This document shows, in pieces, positions 23,420 through 37,374 of a stretch of DNA of 64,000 nt. The notes beneath the pieces are model-generated. The model did no database searches, was not told the origin of the DNA, and saw only the letters and a list, made by a program, of their open reading frames with translations. The translations under genes were made by a program, and so were the position numbers. Origin of the DNA: Cercis canadensis (Eukaryota; Streptophyta; Magnoliopsida; Fabales; Fabaceae); assembly GCA_003255065.1 (NCBI GenBank), contig QAOA01002574.1, positions 39,238 through 103,237 on the forward strand, given 5' to 3'. Each line of letters starts with the position of its first letter. Position 1 is the stretch's first letter.

Positions 23420-24699
23420 TAACTGTGTGATTGGTGCTAGCAATTGTATGGCAGTTATAGGTGCCATTGTTTTTGTTAGGAGTTTCTTACGGTGACTATT
23501 GACTGACTGAGAATCATAACGCCCAATTTTGAATACTAAGGGCCTATCCTTTTACATGTGGAAATCCTCAGTTGTAGCTCCCGAATAAAGGATCATACTG
23601 TTTTGATATGTACACTGAAAATTATTGCTGTTTTCTGCTGTCAAATTATTTATTTTACTTGATTTAGCCTCTTCATATACGTATATATATTGCTGTTGTC
23701 TCTTCATGTTAATAATAGTATGAAATTAGTGAGCCTGAGTTAATTTTGAATCTTTTCCCACTCTAAACGGTAGAGTCTACGTAAGGTTTATGAACCATGT
23801 GGTCGCAAGGACATTGCCTTACTCTTTTTGACAAAGTTGGTTCTTGATCACACTAGAAAGAAATAAAAAGAGACCATCTTCTTTTCATATATCCGCGTTA
23901 GCTACATTCATTCACCTATGACACTAATTTCCACTAGACATCTTATCCTATAGACATCTTTGTTGTATATAGAAATGGTAGCATGATATATTCAAAGATT
24001 GTGTCAGTGTTAGATAGCACTAGCATAGACAAGAGTTGAAGACTAAAAGACAAGGAGAGTATGTAGAAAGGTTAACATGAAGGTGTTGCCTGGTGGGGTT
24101 TCTTAGAATGGTTATCTGCTTCATCTTCCTCACTCACTATCATACATTTTCTGCTACACTCCATAGCTCAGGTAAATATTAACTCTTGACAACTCTCTTT
24201 TGTTCTTGTAGCATTACTCACCAATCGCATTTTGGAGCTCTGTTTCTATGCTAATACGGATAACCTGAATTTCATTGTGCTAAGCTCTAAACTAAAAATC
24301 ACACACCCAGTTCTTCCTCACTAGAACCAAAAAGCATAAATTTTAGTAGCAACTCTTTTGCCACAAGGGTACAACTTATCCAATAGGCCAAGTGTGATTA
24401 CAAAAAACCGGGAAGGCTGTATTTCCGGGTATTCATAAAAGAAAAAAAAAATAAAAATTTCAACGTGTCGTAGGTTCTATTTTTATTATCTACACTTTCT
24501 TTTCTTTTCTTAACATGTTGTGCTCTTTTCATTTTTTTTCCCAAGGTAGAAGATCTTCATTGAGAAAAAGTGCCTATTAGTTAGCAAAAGCTAAATCAAA
24601 CCAGCAGGTAGCAAAGGTACCGAGGATAGTGTGAGAATACCAAAGAGCACTACTCAAATAAATAGGCTAAACAAAAATTATAGTAGGGAAGAATTAAAT
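23420..24699. other. Intergenic, nothing recognised
   Basis: AT-rich sequence downstream of the ATP23-like gene. No open frame with recognisable motifs, no clear repeat structure. Confidence 0.4.
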
Positions 24700-25200
24700 T
24701 CTTCTAAGTCTTCCAAAGCTTTGTGAACATTGCAGGACGATCTCAAACTTTGTCATTGAAGACTAAATCATTCCTGGCTTTCCATAATTTTCATAAAATA
24801 AATACAGCCATACGCAACATATTTTGCCTGTAAGGTTGTTGGTTAAGATAGCTAAAGAGCTACTTCCACCAAGCAGCAAAGAATGAGTGGATGTTGCCTC
24901 TACATCGCAGACTAAAAGGGAAGATCAACCAAGTTTACTTAGCTTTTGGGCAGTCAATGAAAGTATGAACCTGAGACTCCATTGCTGTTGAATTATTCTT
25001 AGAGCATAGCAAACATGGATCTAGGACATGCTCAAATCGATGATGAAGTAATTCACCAACTGGGAGAGAATTGTGCATTAGCCACCAAAGGAAAAGACAA
25101 AGTTTCTGGGGACCCTTCTCTTCCAAACAGAATTCCATAAGAAAGGATCATCTATATGATGAAACACATGAGAGCAATTTGATCTCAAGTTAAAAGCTAT
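24700..25200 (-). mobile_element. LINE remnant (reverse-transcriptase zinc-binding region)
   Basis: Minus-strand open stretch 24935-25138 reads like the zinc-binding domain at the end of plant LINE ORF2: FLWWLMHNSLPVGELL, then C-x2-C, then HTFIDCPKA. Further downstream, about 24740-24800 in another frame, LWKLWKARNDLVFND is the typical segment that follows. Frames are broken, so this is a dead fragment. Confidence 0.7.
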
Positions 25201-26075
25201 CCAGTATCCTTTGCTAACCGTGTACTCTGAAGATCCAGTATGCCATGTTGGTTTGTCTCTAAAAGGGCTTATGTAACAAATAAAAAGTAATAAAAATGTT
25301 TTACAAACAGTAAAAATGATTTAAACAATTTTTTCACATATATATGGCAACATACTATTCAAGTGTAAAATTCTTTTACTCAGTCAATTGATTAAAATTA
25401 AATATTTTCCAAAGATTGTTTTAACATGTCCCCATCTTTTAAAGTGGTATACTTAACTGGGAATTTTTTTTTTTAAGAATAAACTAATTTAATGTGCGTA
25501 CACCAAATCTTTTAAAAACAAAATAGTTAATTCGGTCTAAAATTAATTATATAGATAAAGAGATGGACATATAATTTATATAATACTACTTTACAATATT
25601 CTAATTAAACTCACATAGCTGTATGAGGAGAGATGGTAAAAGTAGCATTAATTATATTTCTATGATTTACTTGTATACTAGTGGAAGGTTAACCATTTGT
25701 TTGTTTGTTTTTTTAAAACCAATCAGAGGGCTTCAACAAATAAAAAAGAAAAAAAAAAGCTCTGGGCTATATGGCAAGACAATTTAAAAAATCCTTTAAG
25801 TTTTGATTATAATTGCATGCATAATTACATAAGCCAAAAATATCACTCGGAGAAGAAGAGTAAACTACAAACAATCCAACAAATTGAAAAAATGAAAAGA
25901 AAAAAGAGTAAAGACTTATGTCAATTGGTGTTATTTAACTCTGAGTAGCTTCTCCTTTTCTTGCTCCATGAAAATCTTGTTATTAGCCTTTATGGGTTCT
26001 TCCCTTTGGCAAATATAGTTCTCTTCATATATGTTCTCTCTCTTTCAACCTTGGTATTCAATGTTATTTCCCTTG
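25201..26075. other. Laccase 3' flank
   Basis: AT-rich flank downstream of the laccase stop codon. No gene recognised; probably contains the laccase 3' UTR and polyadenylation region. Confidence 0.4.
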
Positions 26076-29000
26076 TTAACACTTGGGAAGATCACTTGGA
26101 GGTGGTAATAGAGATTCATTTGGTCCTTTCCCATTATCCACTACAAATGCCATCTTCAGTCCCCATGTGGTGTGAATTTCTAAATGGCAATGCATGAACC
26201 AGACCCCTAAAATTGAAACACCAAATATCGTGTTAATTACTTCAGTAATAAGGAAATTTTCTATTTACTAATTTATGAGTAAAATAATTTTTTTTTGTCT
26301 TTGAATTATTTTTTAAATATCACTTTAATTTTTAATTTATTTTTTGTGTCACTTTAATTATTGAATAATTACTCTGCCTGTCAAATTCATCATTCGTAAG
26401 CACCAAAAGTAATCATTAAAGCACTAATTTGACAGGTCATGAAGTGATTATTCAAGAACTATAGTAACACAAAAAAATAAACCAAGAATTAAAGTGAAAT
26501 TTAAAAGACAAAAAATGTATTTAACTCTTTATTTTCTAACTTCATATAGGTCATAACTCCAAACAGAACTGAAATGGTAACTTTACCTGGATTGTCAGCC
26601 CTGAATCTAATAGCAGTCCACCCACCAGCTGGGACTCCAACTGTATTTCTCTCCACCGGATCTACTAGGTTGAATTTTTTGGGGTCCTTTTTGGAGTTGA
26701 AATTCCCTATTCCCCTACCAACCACAAAGAAATTGAAGCCATGGAGATGAACTGGATGGTTCTCAGGTGCTATCATTCCAGTATCCTGCAAGACTAATTG
26801 AACTATAGAATTGTAAGCAAGTCTATATAGCCTTGTCCCTTTCGTGGTGGCGAAATTTGTTGGTTGTGTTCCTGTGAAGTTATAGACTACTGGAGGTTTC
26901 GCAGGAAAATCATCTGTGAAAACTCCACTTATGTTGAAGAAATGTGCTTGAAGAAGAGAAATATTTGGCATCACAAAGGAAACATTGTTGATATCCGCAA
27001 CAACCCTACTACCATTCACGCAAGTAGGGCAAGGGTTGACACCAAGGCCGATAGTGAAAAGCAAGGAATGATCAATCTTTAATGGAACTTTTGCGGGAAA
27101 CTGTTTTGAATTTAAGCTTCTAAGGGAATCAGTGAAACTTGTAGCAACTGGGGTAGCATTCTTGGGTGGCAAGGCAGTGAGGGAGGTGATGGTGGAGCTA
27201 AGGGTGCCTGAATAGTGTAAAGTGGCGGTGGCGGTCACGTTGTCAACCAAAATAGGAGCATCCATGAAAGGAGAGGCTGCAACTAAGTATTTTCCGGTTG
27301 TACGGTTGGTTGTAAGAAGCACATTTGTGGTTTGGCCAGGTGCTATTATGATGGTGTCAGTTTTGAAAGGTTTTGTGTAGACAGCATCAACCTCAACCAC
27401 GGTGAGTTGGTGACCCGCAATCTTGAAGAAAAGCTCTTCATTGAGTGCAGCATTGATAATTCTTAACAAGTAGGTGTTTCCAGGCTCAACTGTTAGTTTG
27501 AATCCCTCTGCGTACAAAACAAAATTCGTGTTAAAGAAATTAAACCTACGTAGTACTCTTTTTCCTTTTTCATTCTTGGGTTTTAAGTTGTAACTACTAA
27601 GCACAATTCCAACTCTACTGTAGTTTACATAATGTGATTTTATATAGTCTCTCTGAAATCTTATTCTATTAAAATCAAAATCTGACCCAATTGATGCTTG
27701 TTAACAGTTAAGCCTTTAGAGTTGTAATACCTTGTGAAGAACAACCTCTGACAGGCCCTGAGAAACCATTGATTATGTGGGCATCAGAGACATTAGGGGC
27801 CAACCCAGATTTCATAGCATCATTTATGACAGCCTCAGTATCTGATTTCCACCATTCACCTGAACCAAATTGTATTATTATAAGATTTCATTTTGTTCTC
27901 CTATCTGCAATTCACTACCAACTTGATAACTAAGTTTACAAAAGAAAACAATTTATCATGAACTTTTCAAATAATCAATGACTACATGTAAATGAAAACA
28001 TATAGAAGGGATTTAATTAAAAGATAATTCAACTCACTCAATATAATGACTTGTTCCATGTGAGGTTTGGGGAATGGGTAAGGAACACCAAGCTTGGGCA
28101 TGATGACTAAGGCACCATGGACAGTGGCCCTAAGCCATAGGATGTGTGCATGCCACCAAAGAGTTCCTCTCTGCCCTGTGAGTGTGAAGTTGTACATATA
28201 CACCTGCCCTGGTTGAATCGGGCATTGGGTTATGTATGCTGGCCCATCGGCCCAACCCGTCCGTAGTTGTCTAACCCCATGCCTGTTCAATTTTATTTTA
28301 TTAGTAATTTCTTTTTATATGAATGAGAAAAAAAAAAAAGAGAACAAAATAATGATGGTTGTCCACTTTTATGTTAATAAACTTGTAAAATTTTGTAGAT
28401 TTCTAAAGGGTGATTGCTATGCTACATTTTTAAAAAAAAAGGGGTAGTATTACTTCATCATTCTTATTGAAGGGGTTCTAGTGGTATTTATGTCTTAAAA
28501 TTAGTGTCATAATAATCTTGAGAAAATGAGTCATTTAATGTAAGTCAAAATAATTAGTTTTTTGTAAAATAGATAGATTGAGCAACAAGAAAAGTATTCA
28601 ATTAAAAATAATAAAAAACAATGATTTTCTTTGACATAACTAAATTTAAATTCTATTAATTGTTTTAGAATTTAATTCATATTACGTGACTCGATTTTTT
28701 GAGATTTTTGCAACGACACTAATTTCAAAATATAAGTCCTACCAAGACCCAAGAAATGTCGCTACCCTTTAGGTAACTTAACAACCACATTTCTAAATTA
28801 AAAATGGTTGTATTTTGAAGATTAACGTTAGATGAGTAACTCTGGCACCTACCAGTGGATGCTAACGTTGTATTTGACATGGTTGACCACCTTTACAAGC
28901 ACGGTATCATCTTCCCTAGCATATATGGTGGGACCTGGGAACTTTCCATTTACGGTAACTGTGGGCTTGGTTGAACACAATCTTGTGGCGTTCTTCATTA

Positions 29001-30080
29001 CCACCTGTATTATTCATTGGCCAATAGACACCAAGAATAGAAAGTTAGTGTAACTAGAACGTTGTTGCCAAAAAAAAAAAAAAAAAGCTGTGTAACTGCA
29101 ACATTCACCAAACTTGAGTGCCTTGCTCAACCATACCACCACCACTTTGCTGTTTGATAAAGATAGACACGCGGCTTCTGCCTCAGTTAAAAACATGTGT
29201 GCTAGAACTACCGTAGGTGAGTAGTTATTTATGTTTCAAATTACACTTTGACCTGAGTGTTTTCCTCATTCTCTTTTGGGTCTAAACATAAAGCTTTTTT
29301 CTTGTGGAAGAAGGTTCTCATGGGTCACTTCAATTGAGAGATCCCACAAAAAGTAGGGTGACCTACTTTTTGTGAACGAAAATTTATCTAGCAGAGATTG
29401 GATGATTGAGTCAAAGGAAGTTAATTCACATAATGTTTGATGTAAGATAATGTGTTTAATCATTGATATGGACATCTACAAAATCAAGGGGTTAATAATC
29501 ATAACTAACTATCATCACATCATGAATGGACGTGCAGATCAAAATGATGGGATTGATAATAATACAAATCGAAAAGGCAAACATTAATTATTTGTAACTT
29601 TAAGGGTTCTTAGCAGAGACGAATTTTAATATTGCCTTGCAACATGCATATATTATTAGCTCATAAACATTAGACTTAACAAGAACTCCCTCATTCAGCT
29701 TACAATTTTGAAGTTCTCATCATAATATATAAGCATAAGTGGAAGAAACAAATTAAGTCTACTTTAAAGTCTCACTAGAAAGTATCAATAAGAGAGCACT
29801 CCATTTGATCATGATAGATAAAGCAATGGAAACGAAGAAATATGACATTCATTATTGCCTCATTTTCATTTCTTTGATGGTGTCTCTCATTTTTATCTCT
29901 ATAAGATATTTTTTCTTGATAAACTCCATTTGGCTTGACATGATAAAAGCACATATATATCCAAGATGCACTTACATTGAACTTGTAATGGCGAACCTTA
30001 GCTTCCACCGATACCGAAAGCAGAGCCAGCAGCAGTAAGACTCGAATAATCCATGGCGCCATTGCCACTGCCGTTGCCAT
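26076..30080 (-). CDS. Laccase (multicopper oxidase), complete six-exon gene
   Basis: Secreted blue copper oxidase that oxidises phenolics such as monolignols with reduction of oxygen to water; acts in the apoplast and cell wall. Exons (minus strand): 29976-30080, 28853-29004, 28038-28282, 27731-27859, 26587-27507, 26076-26206. Sizes 105, 152, 245, 129, 921 and 131 nt give 560 residues with no stop. Residues 1-28 form a hydrophobic signal peptide ending SVEA. Copper ligand motifs are all present: HWHG (85-88), WWHAH (128-132), HPVHLHG (461-467) and [14 protein letters not shown] (523-536), with Leu ten residues after the type-1 copper Cys. Many N-x-S/T sites. Internal exon sizes 152/245/129 are those usual for plant laccases. 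The ATG at 30080 was chosen because it opens the signal peptide; upstream in-frame sequence has no ATG. A paralogous fragment lies at 10687-12779. Closest to the LAC7/14/15-type clade by feel only. Confidence 0.95.
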
Positions 30081-30170
30081 CCCTTGAATTCTCTCTGTTT
30101 CCACTAAACACAGATGCTAGGTTCTGTTTTGCTGGCTACTCTTGGATATGCAACTGAAGTAAGAGAACAC

Positions 30171-30179
30171 CCTTATAAA
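30171..30179 (-). promoter_or_regulatory. TATA box of laccase
   Basis: TTTATAAGG on the minus strand about 90 bp before the ATG, within a block (30165-30220) conserved with the truncated laccase upstream region. Confidence 0.6.
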
Positions 30180-30180
30180 G

Positions 30181-33100
30181 AGGTACTCTCTGCTGCCATG
30201 TCCTTTTAATTAGTTGGTTGGAGGAATACTTAAGAGGCAAGGTCTATGTAGAAATTCAAATAAAATAAAATTTAAAAAGCTGGCTAGAAACTTCGGTTGT
30301 TATAATTTCTTGTGTATCACATAAAGTACTTATCCATCAACTCAGGCACTTTTGAAAGCTAAGCCGAGTTGAGTTCCTGGGTGATGCCACCATTTTTTCA
30401 AGTGGACTAGGTGGTCATGTGAGCTGCTGGGTTTGGTCCAACCATAACGGATGAAGTATCTGGCCAGCTAACATACCAATTGGTAGAATGGATATTCAGA
30501 TTTCTTCCACTTAAGTCAAGGAGATGACATATACATAACAACAAATCAAGAGGAATCCTTTCAGTACACAACTCCAGTACTTCTAGTTTTTCCTTGACAT
30601 GCATTTTTGGTTGGTTATTAGAAACCTAATCTCTCTAGAAGTAAACCTAATCTCTCAAAAAGTAACTACTTTTGAAAAAAAGTTATATATATATATACCG
30701 GATGATAGATTAACAAGAGTAATTAATTTTCTTTGTACCACTCTTGAATTTACAAATTAACTTATACAGTCAAGTGATTCAATTTAAGTTATATATGAAC
30801 AAAATTTGGTAAATAACAAAACTTGCACACTAATTTAAGTTCAAAATACTACACAATGGTGCAATTGGCATATTTGAGCTAAAAAAAGTACATCCAAATA
30901 ACTCAGATAGCGAAATTATATTGTATGAGAGTAATTAGTATATAAATAGCATCACTTGTTCCAGTAAGGCTACTTAATTTAAAACCAAATCAGCAGTTCA
31001 ATTGTTTACATAACTGTGAATCCAAGAGTTGCATAGTTAGTATTAATTAAGGAAAATAATATTTAATTAGAATAAGTTTGCCAAAATGATTTGAACTCAT
31101 AACTACTCTTGGATGAATAATTGATCTCTACCATTTTATTTTATACAACAATCACAATTAAATCCAAATAAAAAAAATCTGTCAAATGTTCTCTAACTTA
31201 ATAACATTACTCATGGAGAAAGATTATTGTATGTAATTCATGGATTAAACATTATTGTCTCTTTTTTTTTTTGGGTACTTTGAACTTTAGATTTTAATAT
31301 ATAATTCGCAAGTCTTGAGAGGACCATCTTATAATTAAAAGATTGTTTATTATCCAAATTTTTGTATATTTTGGTCTAAATGGGAGGCTTTCCAATGGCT
31401 ATGCCGTTTAGTGGATGTGGTGGGCCATATTTATTGTGAAAGTGACAGGGTACTTAGGATGTTAGCCCAACAAAAATTTATTGTTGAAGAATGGTTTTCA
31501 GAGATTGTTGGCAGATTAGATTAAAAGAAGTTTCTTCCTGAAAGCTAAAGATTTGAAGAGTGGGTTAACAGTTCATCTCATTGAACTAATTATATACTCG
31601 TGTTCGCCGCTACTCATTATTCAATTAGTTAAATGTGTTACACATTTTCTAGTCCCTGCCGTCATTCCATACGCGCCATGGATCTTTCTCTTCCCCTCCT
31701 TCCACCCATAGCTAAGCAAATAAAATATATGAATATATGCCATATTTGTTGGTGAACCTAACATGTAACTAACTAAAAAAAGGAATAATACTTCGTAAAA
31801 GTACATTATAATTATTAATTAATCCGAACTTGCTAGTTTCACATTATTTTTTGGTTATCTAATATCTATCATGAATCATTAATTTAAATATATTAAAGGT
31901 TGGATCTAATTTCCTATACTAATTCTGCACCATATGGATATACTTTTGCAACTTTCCCCCACTTTTCCATTCAATGCTTGCTAAGTTAATCTTTTTAATT
32001 TCCTAATCCGAATCCGAAAACTCTTGGGTAATCCACCAACTATGATTGGTGTAACGGTGTAAGTATGAATTCTATTATTCACTATTCTAACATTTCAAAT
32101 TATTTGGCCATCTTTTCTCTATGTAGTACTAGTAACAGAATCTCCTCCACCTAAGAATGTTTGCATTTAAAAGCTATATTCACCAACTATTTCTTTGTAC
32201 ATCTCTCTCTCATAACAGAATCTCTCTTACTCCTCTAGAGTTCATGAGAATCTCTAACTTTTTTTCTAGCAATTTCTTATTATGCCTTTTAGACATTTTC
32301 TCTCTGTAAAACTTGAAATATATTAAAATATAAACTTAATTGTAATTTTAATATTCTATTTTAAAAATAAACAATTTAGTCTTTCTATTTTCTTAAAATA
32401 AGTAATTTAGTCCCTTTATCAATGTGCTTGTTTAAAATTTGAAAGATGATGTTAAGGTGACATTAAAAATTAATATTTTAATTCATAATCATCATTTAAT
32501 GCATGTGACATGTACATGACTTACAAAATTTTTAAATTAATCCTAATAACAAGATTAAGTAATAATTAAATATAAAAACAATTCTCCACTTAAAAGATAC
32601 TTTCTCTGATTCTTTCCCTTCCCACCTCCCAATTTCCCATATAATATCCTCCAAATTCCCCAAATAAAAAATCCCTGAGTAAAAGAACGCAAAGAGCGAA
32701 GGATGAAAGTGGCGTAGAACGAAGGGAGATGTTATGATCAACACTTGCAATTGTAAAAATGGTGAAAACTCTCCTACTTCCATCCCCAGAGTCCTTGGAT
32801 CTCTAACAACCTCTTTCCTAGCTAACATCATCATCAGAAAATCCTAAATCCCCTAACTGAAAAAGCAATGGTTTTAATCTGCCTCCAAGCCCAATCCTTA
32901 AAATTCTAGGATACAAACGACTGAACGAGTAGCTCGATTAATGTCATCCCTACAAATCCCAAATTCCAAATTCCATTAAAAATTCATTCATAATGAATTA
33001 ATTTCCCTCTTCTTCATAACGAGCACACCAGGAAATTCCTATAAAACCCGAGATATTGAAGCATTACTAAACCCACTTACCCTCAAAATCTCCACACTTT

Positions 33101-33325
33101 TTGAAAGTTCCCCAAGGTCTAACTGAAACCTCTTAGAATATTATAAAAAGTTGCTGATTATCAAGAGGGAAGGAAGGCATGTGCTGTGCAGGGATGGAAA
33201 GCAAATCTTGTATCGATGGCAGGAAGAGCAACACTAACACTAATACAATCGGTAACTGAAGTGAATTCTTTGATGACATTGACAGTACCAATCTCAACTT
33301 CCTCTGGGGTCATGATAATTCGTGT
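30181..33325. other. Laccase upstream region and intergenic DNA
   Basis: Mostly AT-rich without recognised genes. One plus-strand open stretch at about 31372-31524 encodes FQWLCRLVDVVGHIY and EEWFSEIVGRLD before a stop and looks coding-like, but I cannot assign it. A poly(TA) tract lies near 30686-30698. Confidence 0.4.
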
Positions 33326-33329
33326 AAAG

Positions 33330-34060
33330 AGCTAAAATTGTATCAGCTGGGATAAGGTGACCCCGCCTAAGATTAAGAAACAGGGAGGGATTGGCCTCAA
33401 TCATTGTAAATTAAACTCCGCAACCAAGTGTTCATAGCAAAAACGCACTGGAGACTGAAAACGGCTGAGATGAGAAAGGTCTCTAGAAGGTTTCTAGGGA
33501 TCTGCAAAGATCTAAAGAATACTTTGACCTTGGCGTTCATTGGATGCCATGGAATGGAGACAAGGTCAGTTAATCTCATAGATTGGATAGAAGCCCAAGG
33601 AAAATCTAAAGGGATTGACACTACCCAAGTTCCTTGGAGTACTCTCTTTCGTATGCATGCATGCTGGTTCATCTGGAAAGCCGAGAATATTACAAGATCA
33701 ACTGCGACGGTACTGCCTCAAGAAACCCAGGTCTTATAGCAGCAGGTGGCCTCACCCGAGACCAGACAGCAAGAAACTGGGCTATGGCCCAATCATTAGT
33801 GCAAAACTATAAGCCATTTATATTGGCTTGACTTAAGTCTTAAGCCAAGGACTTGAACATCAAACACCTCATAGTAGAATCAAATTCTAGTCTAGTTGTC
33901 AACTATATATATTAACGACAGCATTACCATGACTCCTGTATTTTGATGAACAACTGCAGGTGCACCATGAGCTCTTTTGACAGTTGCACCATCACACATG
34001 TCCTCAGCGACGGAAACCTTTGCGCAGATGGTCTTGCGAAGCTGGCTTGTTCTATATGGC
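33330..34060 (+). mobile_element. LINE ORF2 remnant with RNase H-like domain
   Basis: Plus-strand fragments in shifting frames follow the order of a plant LINE ORF2 C-terminus. WDKVTPPK and GGIGLNH at about 33340-33400 are the end of the reverse transcriptase. FIAKTHWRL near 33430 comes next, then CWFIWKAEN near 33660-33690. An RNase H-like start KINCDGTASRNPG ... GGLTRDQ follows at about 33695-33770, and its end THVLSDGNLCADGLAKLA at about 33995-34050. Multiple frameshifts and stops show it is dead. Confidence 0.75.
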
Positions 34061-34070
34061 TTAAAGTAGT

Positions 34071-34221
34071 TGTTATGATATGGGAAGTCCCACATCGCTT
34101 CCATAAGCAATTGTGGGATGATACTTAAGTAGTGAAGACACCCTCCCCTCATGGACTAGTCTTTTGGGGTGAGTTATATCTTTGCAGCTTGAATTCCTAA
34201 TATTGGTGCTTTCATTGAGAG
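34071..34221 (+). mobile_element. Possible TRIM-type short LTR with adjacent primer-binding site
   Basis: Begins TGTTATGATATGGGAAGTCC, ends CCTAATA at 34202, and is followed at 34203-34221 by TTGGTGCTTTCATTGAGAG, which resembles the sequence following short LTRs of miniature retrotransposons in eudicots. About 132 bp. No second LTR was found nearby, so it may be a solo or broken copy. Recognition is from memory of such sequences and is tentative. Confidence 0.35.
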
Positions 34222-36217
34222 ACGGAAACGCATTGGGAATGGGCGACCTTGGAAAAGAGCAACCAGGAAAAGGGCTACCTGGCTGACAGAGTGTCAGCCA
34301 CCCTGAGTGGGCAGCTAAGACCTTCTTAGCTTAAGTTCCTAACACATGGTGTTGAATTGTTGGGAAGAATATCATAATATACAACAAGTTTATTGGATAT
34401 GAAGGCTTCTTGCTTGACAATAATCAATTAAATTTATGACAAATATTAGTTTGTTATTCAAGACAAGAGATTTGTTTCCCATTTTAATCCAATATTAAAA
34501 AGCATAATATCTTATATCAATATCAAGATGCGTTTCCAAATAGAAGGTTCACGTCTGGCCAAAATTAAAAAAGAGAAGCAGAAGAAGAAGGTTCACACAC
34601 CAAAATTATTATATTGCTTATTGCTCAATATTTAAATCAAGAACAGTGCCATATGATCAGTCACCAAACTTTTGAACAGGCTGACAAAGAGTCCTATATT
34701 CTTTGAGATTTATGGTACTAAATTATGTAAATACATCAATATTTTCTATGACTGCGACTTGAATATCGAATCATTGTTAATTAGAATAGGTGTTCTAGAA
34801 TTGAAAAACCCTGTTTGAACATATATATTACAGTAAAAGAATATATTCCAACAAAGGAACAAAATGAACTACATTCTTTTCTTTAAAATAAATGAAGTGT
34901 TTGAATAATTAAACCCGGATTAGTAAATAGTCAGAGAGGAGCCGCTTAAAAAAAAGAAGACCATAAAAACTGTATAGATTATTTGTTCTCCCTTTTCTTT
35001 TAAGTTTATATTTTGGATTAGGCTCCATTTATCACAACATATAGTAATAGAAGTTTCTTTTTAGATTTTACCCCATGTTTAGAGTAATAAATAATTATAC
35101 AATTTAATTTACTCAATAGTTCAATTCACTTACGAATCATTTATATATAATAATTGATTATTTATAAATCTTCATATTTTTAAAGGGATTTTTAATAATT
35201 TTTTTCACATGCAATCATTTTGTTTTTACTTAATAAATGTTTAAAATAAAGTCACTAGATGTAGTCTAATAGTGAGAGTTTAAGTAGTTTGCAAGAGGTT
35301 AAGAGCTTGAAATCCTTATATAACAAAAAAAAAAAGATAAATGTTTCAAACACAATAGTTTTTGGATAAAATCTAAATTGAAACTTGAAAGTTGAAATGA
35401 TCCCCTCACTGCAATTTTCTCTGTCCCTTTGTAGTTTCCTTGTTTCGGTCTTAGGGTCAAACCAATGAAGCCATGTGTAAAAGGGTTCAGTTCCTTCAGG
35501 TTAAAGTTGTAAATATCAAGGCAAGAAACAATGACTGATTTTTCTGATATTTGGGACCTGATAACTAGTACACTTAGACATATATTTGTATTTGAACTAA
35601 CAGTGAAGTATTTTTAAGGGAAATCTCAATTATTGATGACTGGATACCCCAATATGGAGGTATCAAATTCGAAGGTGTATGGGTTAGTTCTGGGTTTACT
35701 TCGAAAGTGTTTCCTCTTTTGCAAGGCACTATTATTGATTGATTCAGTGCGTGACCATGAAGGACAATTCTAAGTGTGTTTAGTCTTACACATTACTATA
35801 GTTTAATCAACTATTATAGGAACAAATAACAATTGATATTACCTGATACCAATGTTAAATCAAATAATCACGATTTTCTGGAATTATTTAAAGGCAATCT
35901 AGATTTATCTTGAATTTGGACATTTAATAATCGATGGCGACAAAGTTTCGTCCTAATTATGAAAAAAGAATGTTGCCCAGACATGGATGGTTTGGTAACA
36001 CATGTTGACTAGGGTTGGGGCAGTGGAGTGTCTCACGTGTAGGTTTGTCTGAAGCGAAACTTTCTAAGTAGTTTCTTGGAACGCAGCAAGCAGGTGGCTG
36101 CTCTAGCTTGTCTCTTGTTGTCGTAAAAGAATTGTATTGTTTAGTAGTAAGGTCTTTTAGTAAAATTATAGCAATAATTTATAGAGCATGAAACCCATTG
36201 TGTCTTTAGTCCCATGG

Positions 36218-36227
36218 TATATATAAA
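36218..36227 (+). promoter_or_regulatory. TATA box of MYB copy A
   Basis: TATATATAAA about 90 bp upstream of the ATG, conserved with copy B at 53402-53411. Confidence 0.55.
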
Positions 36228-37374
36228 GAGAAATGTCTAGGGTTGTTGGATAGAGGCAAAGAAAGCATAGTCAGTATCTCTTCTCTACCTCACATACAAC
36301 CGCCAAAATCAATAGAGATGACGAAAAAGCCTTACTGTTACAAAAGTGGAATTAAGAAAGGAGGTGGACACCAGAGGAAGATAACAAGTTGATTACTTAT
36401 GTCACTAGGTATGGCCACTGGAATTGGCGGCTACTCCCCAAGTTTGCAGGTAATTAGTTAGTTGAACATGGCAAAGTTTCTCGTTTGTGTTTTCTTCCTT
36501 ACTGCCAAATTGAGCTCTCAACTTCTTTAATTTGGATGATGCTACTTCTGTACTTCAGCATCACTTCTTGTTGATGAAGTGTTCTCCAACCACTTCCAAA
36601 GAAAATTGGACCGTGTATTACATTTCTTTAAAGGAAATTCTACCCTTGTTCTATTAGAACAAGATAAAACAAAACCCTAAGGACTATATCAAAAACTTTC
36701 GAAAAGAAATCAATTTCAGGGAAAAGCTCTCTTTCTCAACCAAGATTAATTCCTCAAAGGAAAGAGACAGCAAAGCATCATGCATGCTCTTTGAGTGAGA
36801 GATCAGGAGGCTCTTTCTAGAAGGAAACTAGAGAAGAATACACATATATACTTTGTAAATTATAGTTATTAAAACTCAAATTAAATGGCTTTCAATTATT
36901 CAAAAATTCAAATGACTCTTCTCTTTGACCGTTTCATATTATGAACTATGATGTACTCATGTACTAAAGTCATTAGAATTGCTTTTCAGGTCTTGCAAGG
37001 TGTGGAAAGAGCTGCAGATTGAGATGGAAGAATTACCTGAGGCCCAATATCAAAAGAGGGAACTACACTGAAGAAGAGGAAGAGATTATTATCAAACTGC
37101 ACGAAAAGCTTGGTAATAGGTATGACACCCAGCTCATTGCTCTTCTCCAATTCTCCAAAAATTTGCACAGTACAAAAACCTTGTGCCTTGCACCATAACT
37201 CAACCAAGGTTTTTAATTCCATCAGTGTAACACTAGTTATAATTCTTTCTAGAGTTACGTCAGAGAAATTTTTCAGAGTTACGTCAGAGAAATTTCAAGT
37301 GAGTCAATTTAGAGAAATTCTTAGGTACTCCTAGAATAAATACTCTTTAGACATAAAAAAAAAAATGTGCACTA

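Noticed and set aside
36986..37222. Minus-strand open frame over MYB exon 2 (also at 54171-54407)
   Set aside because: Antisense shadow of the MYB exon, preserved in both copies only because the exon is conserved.
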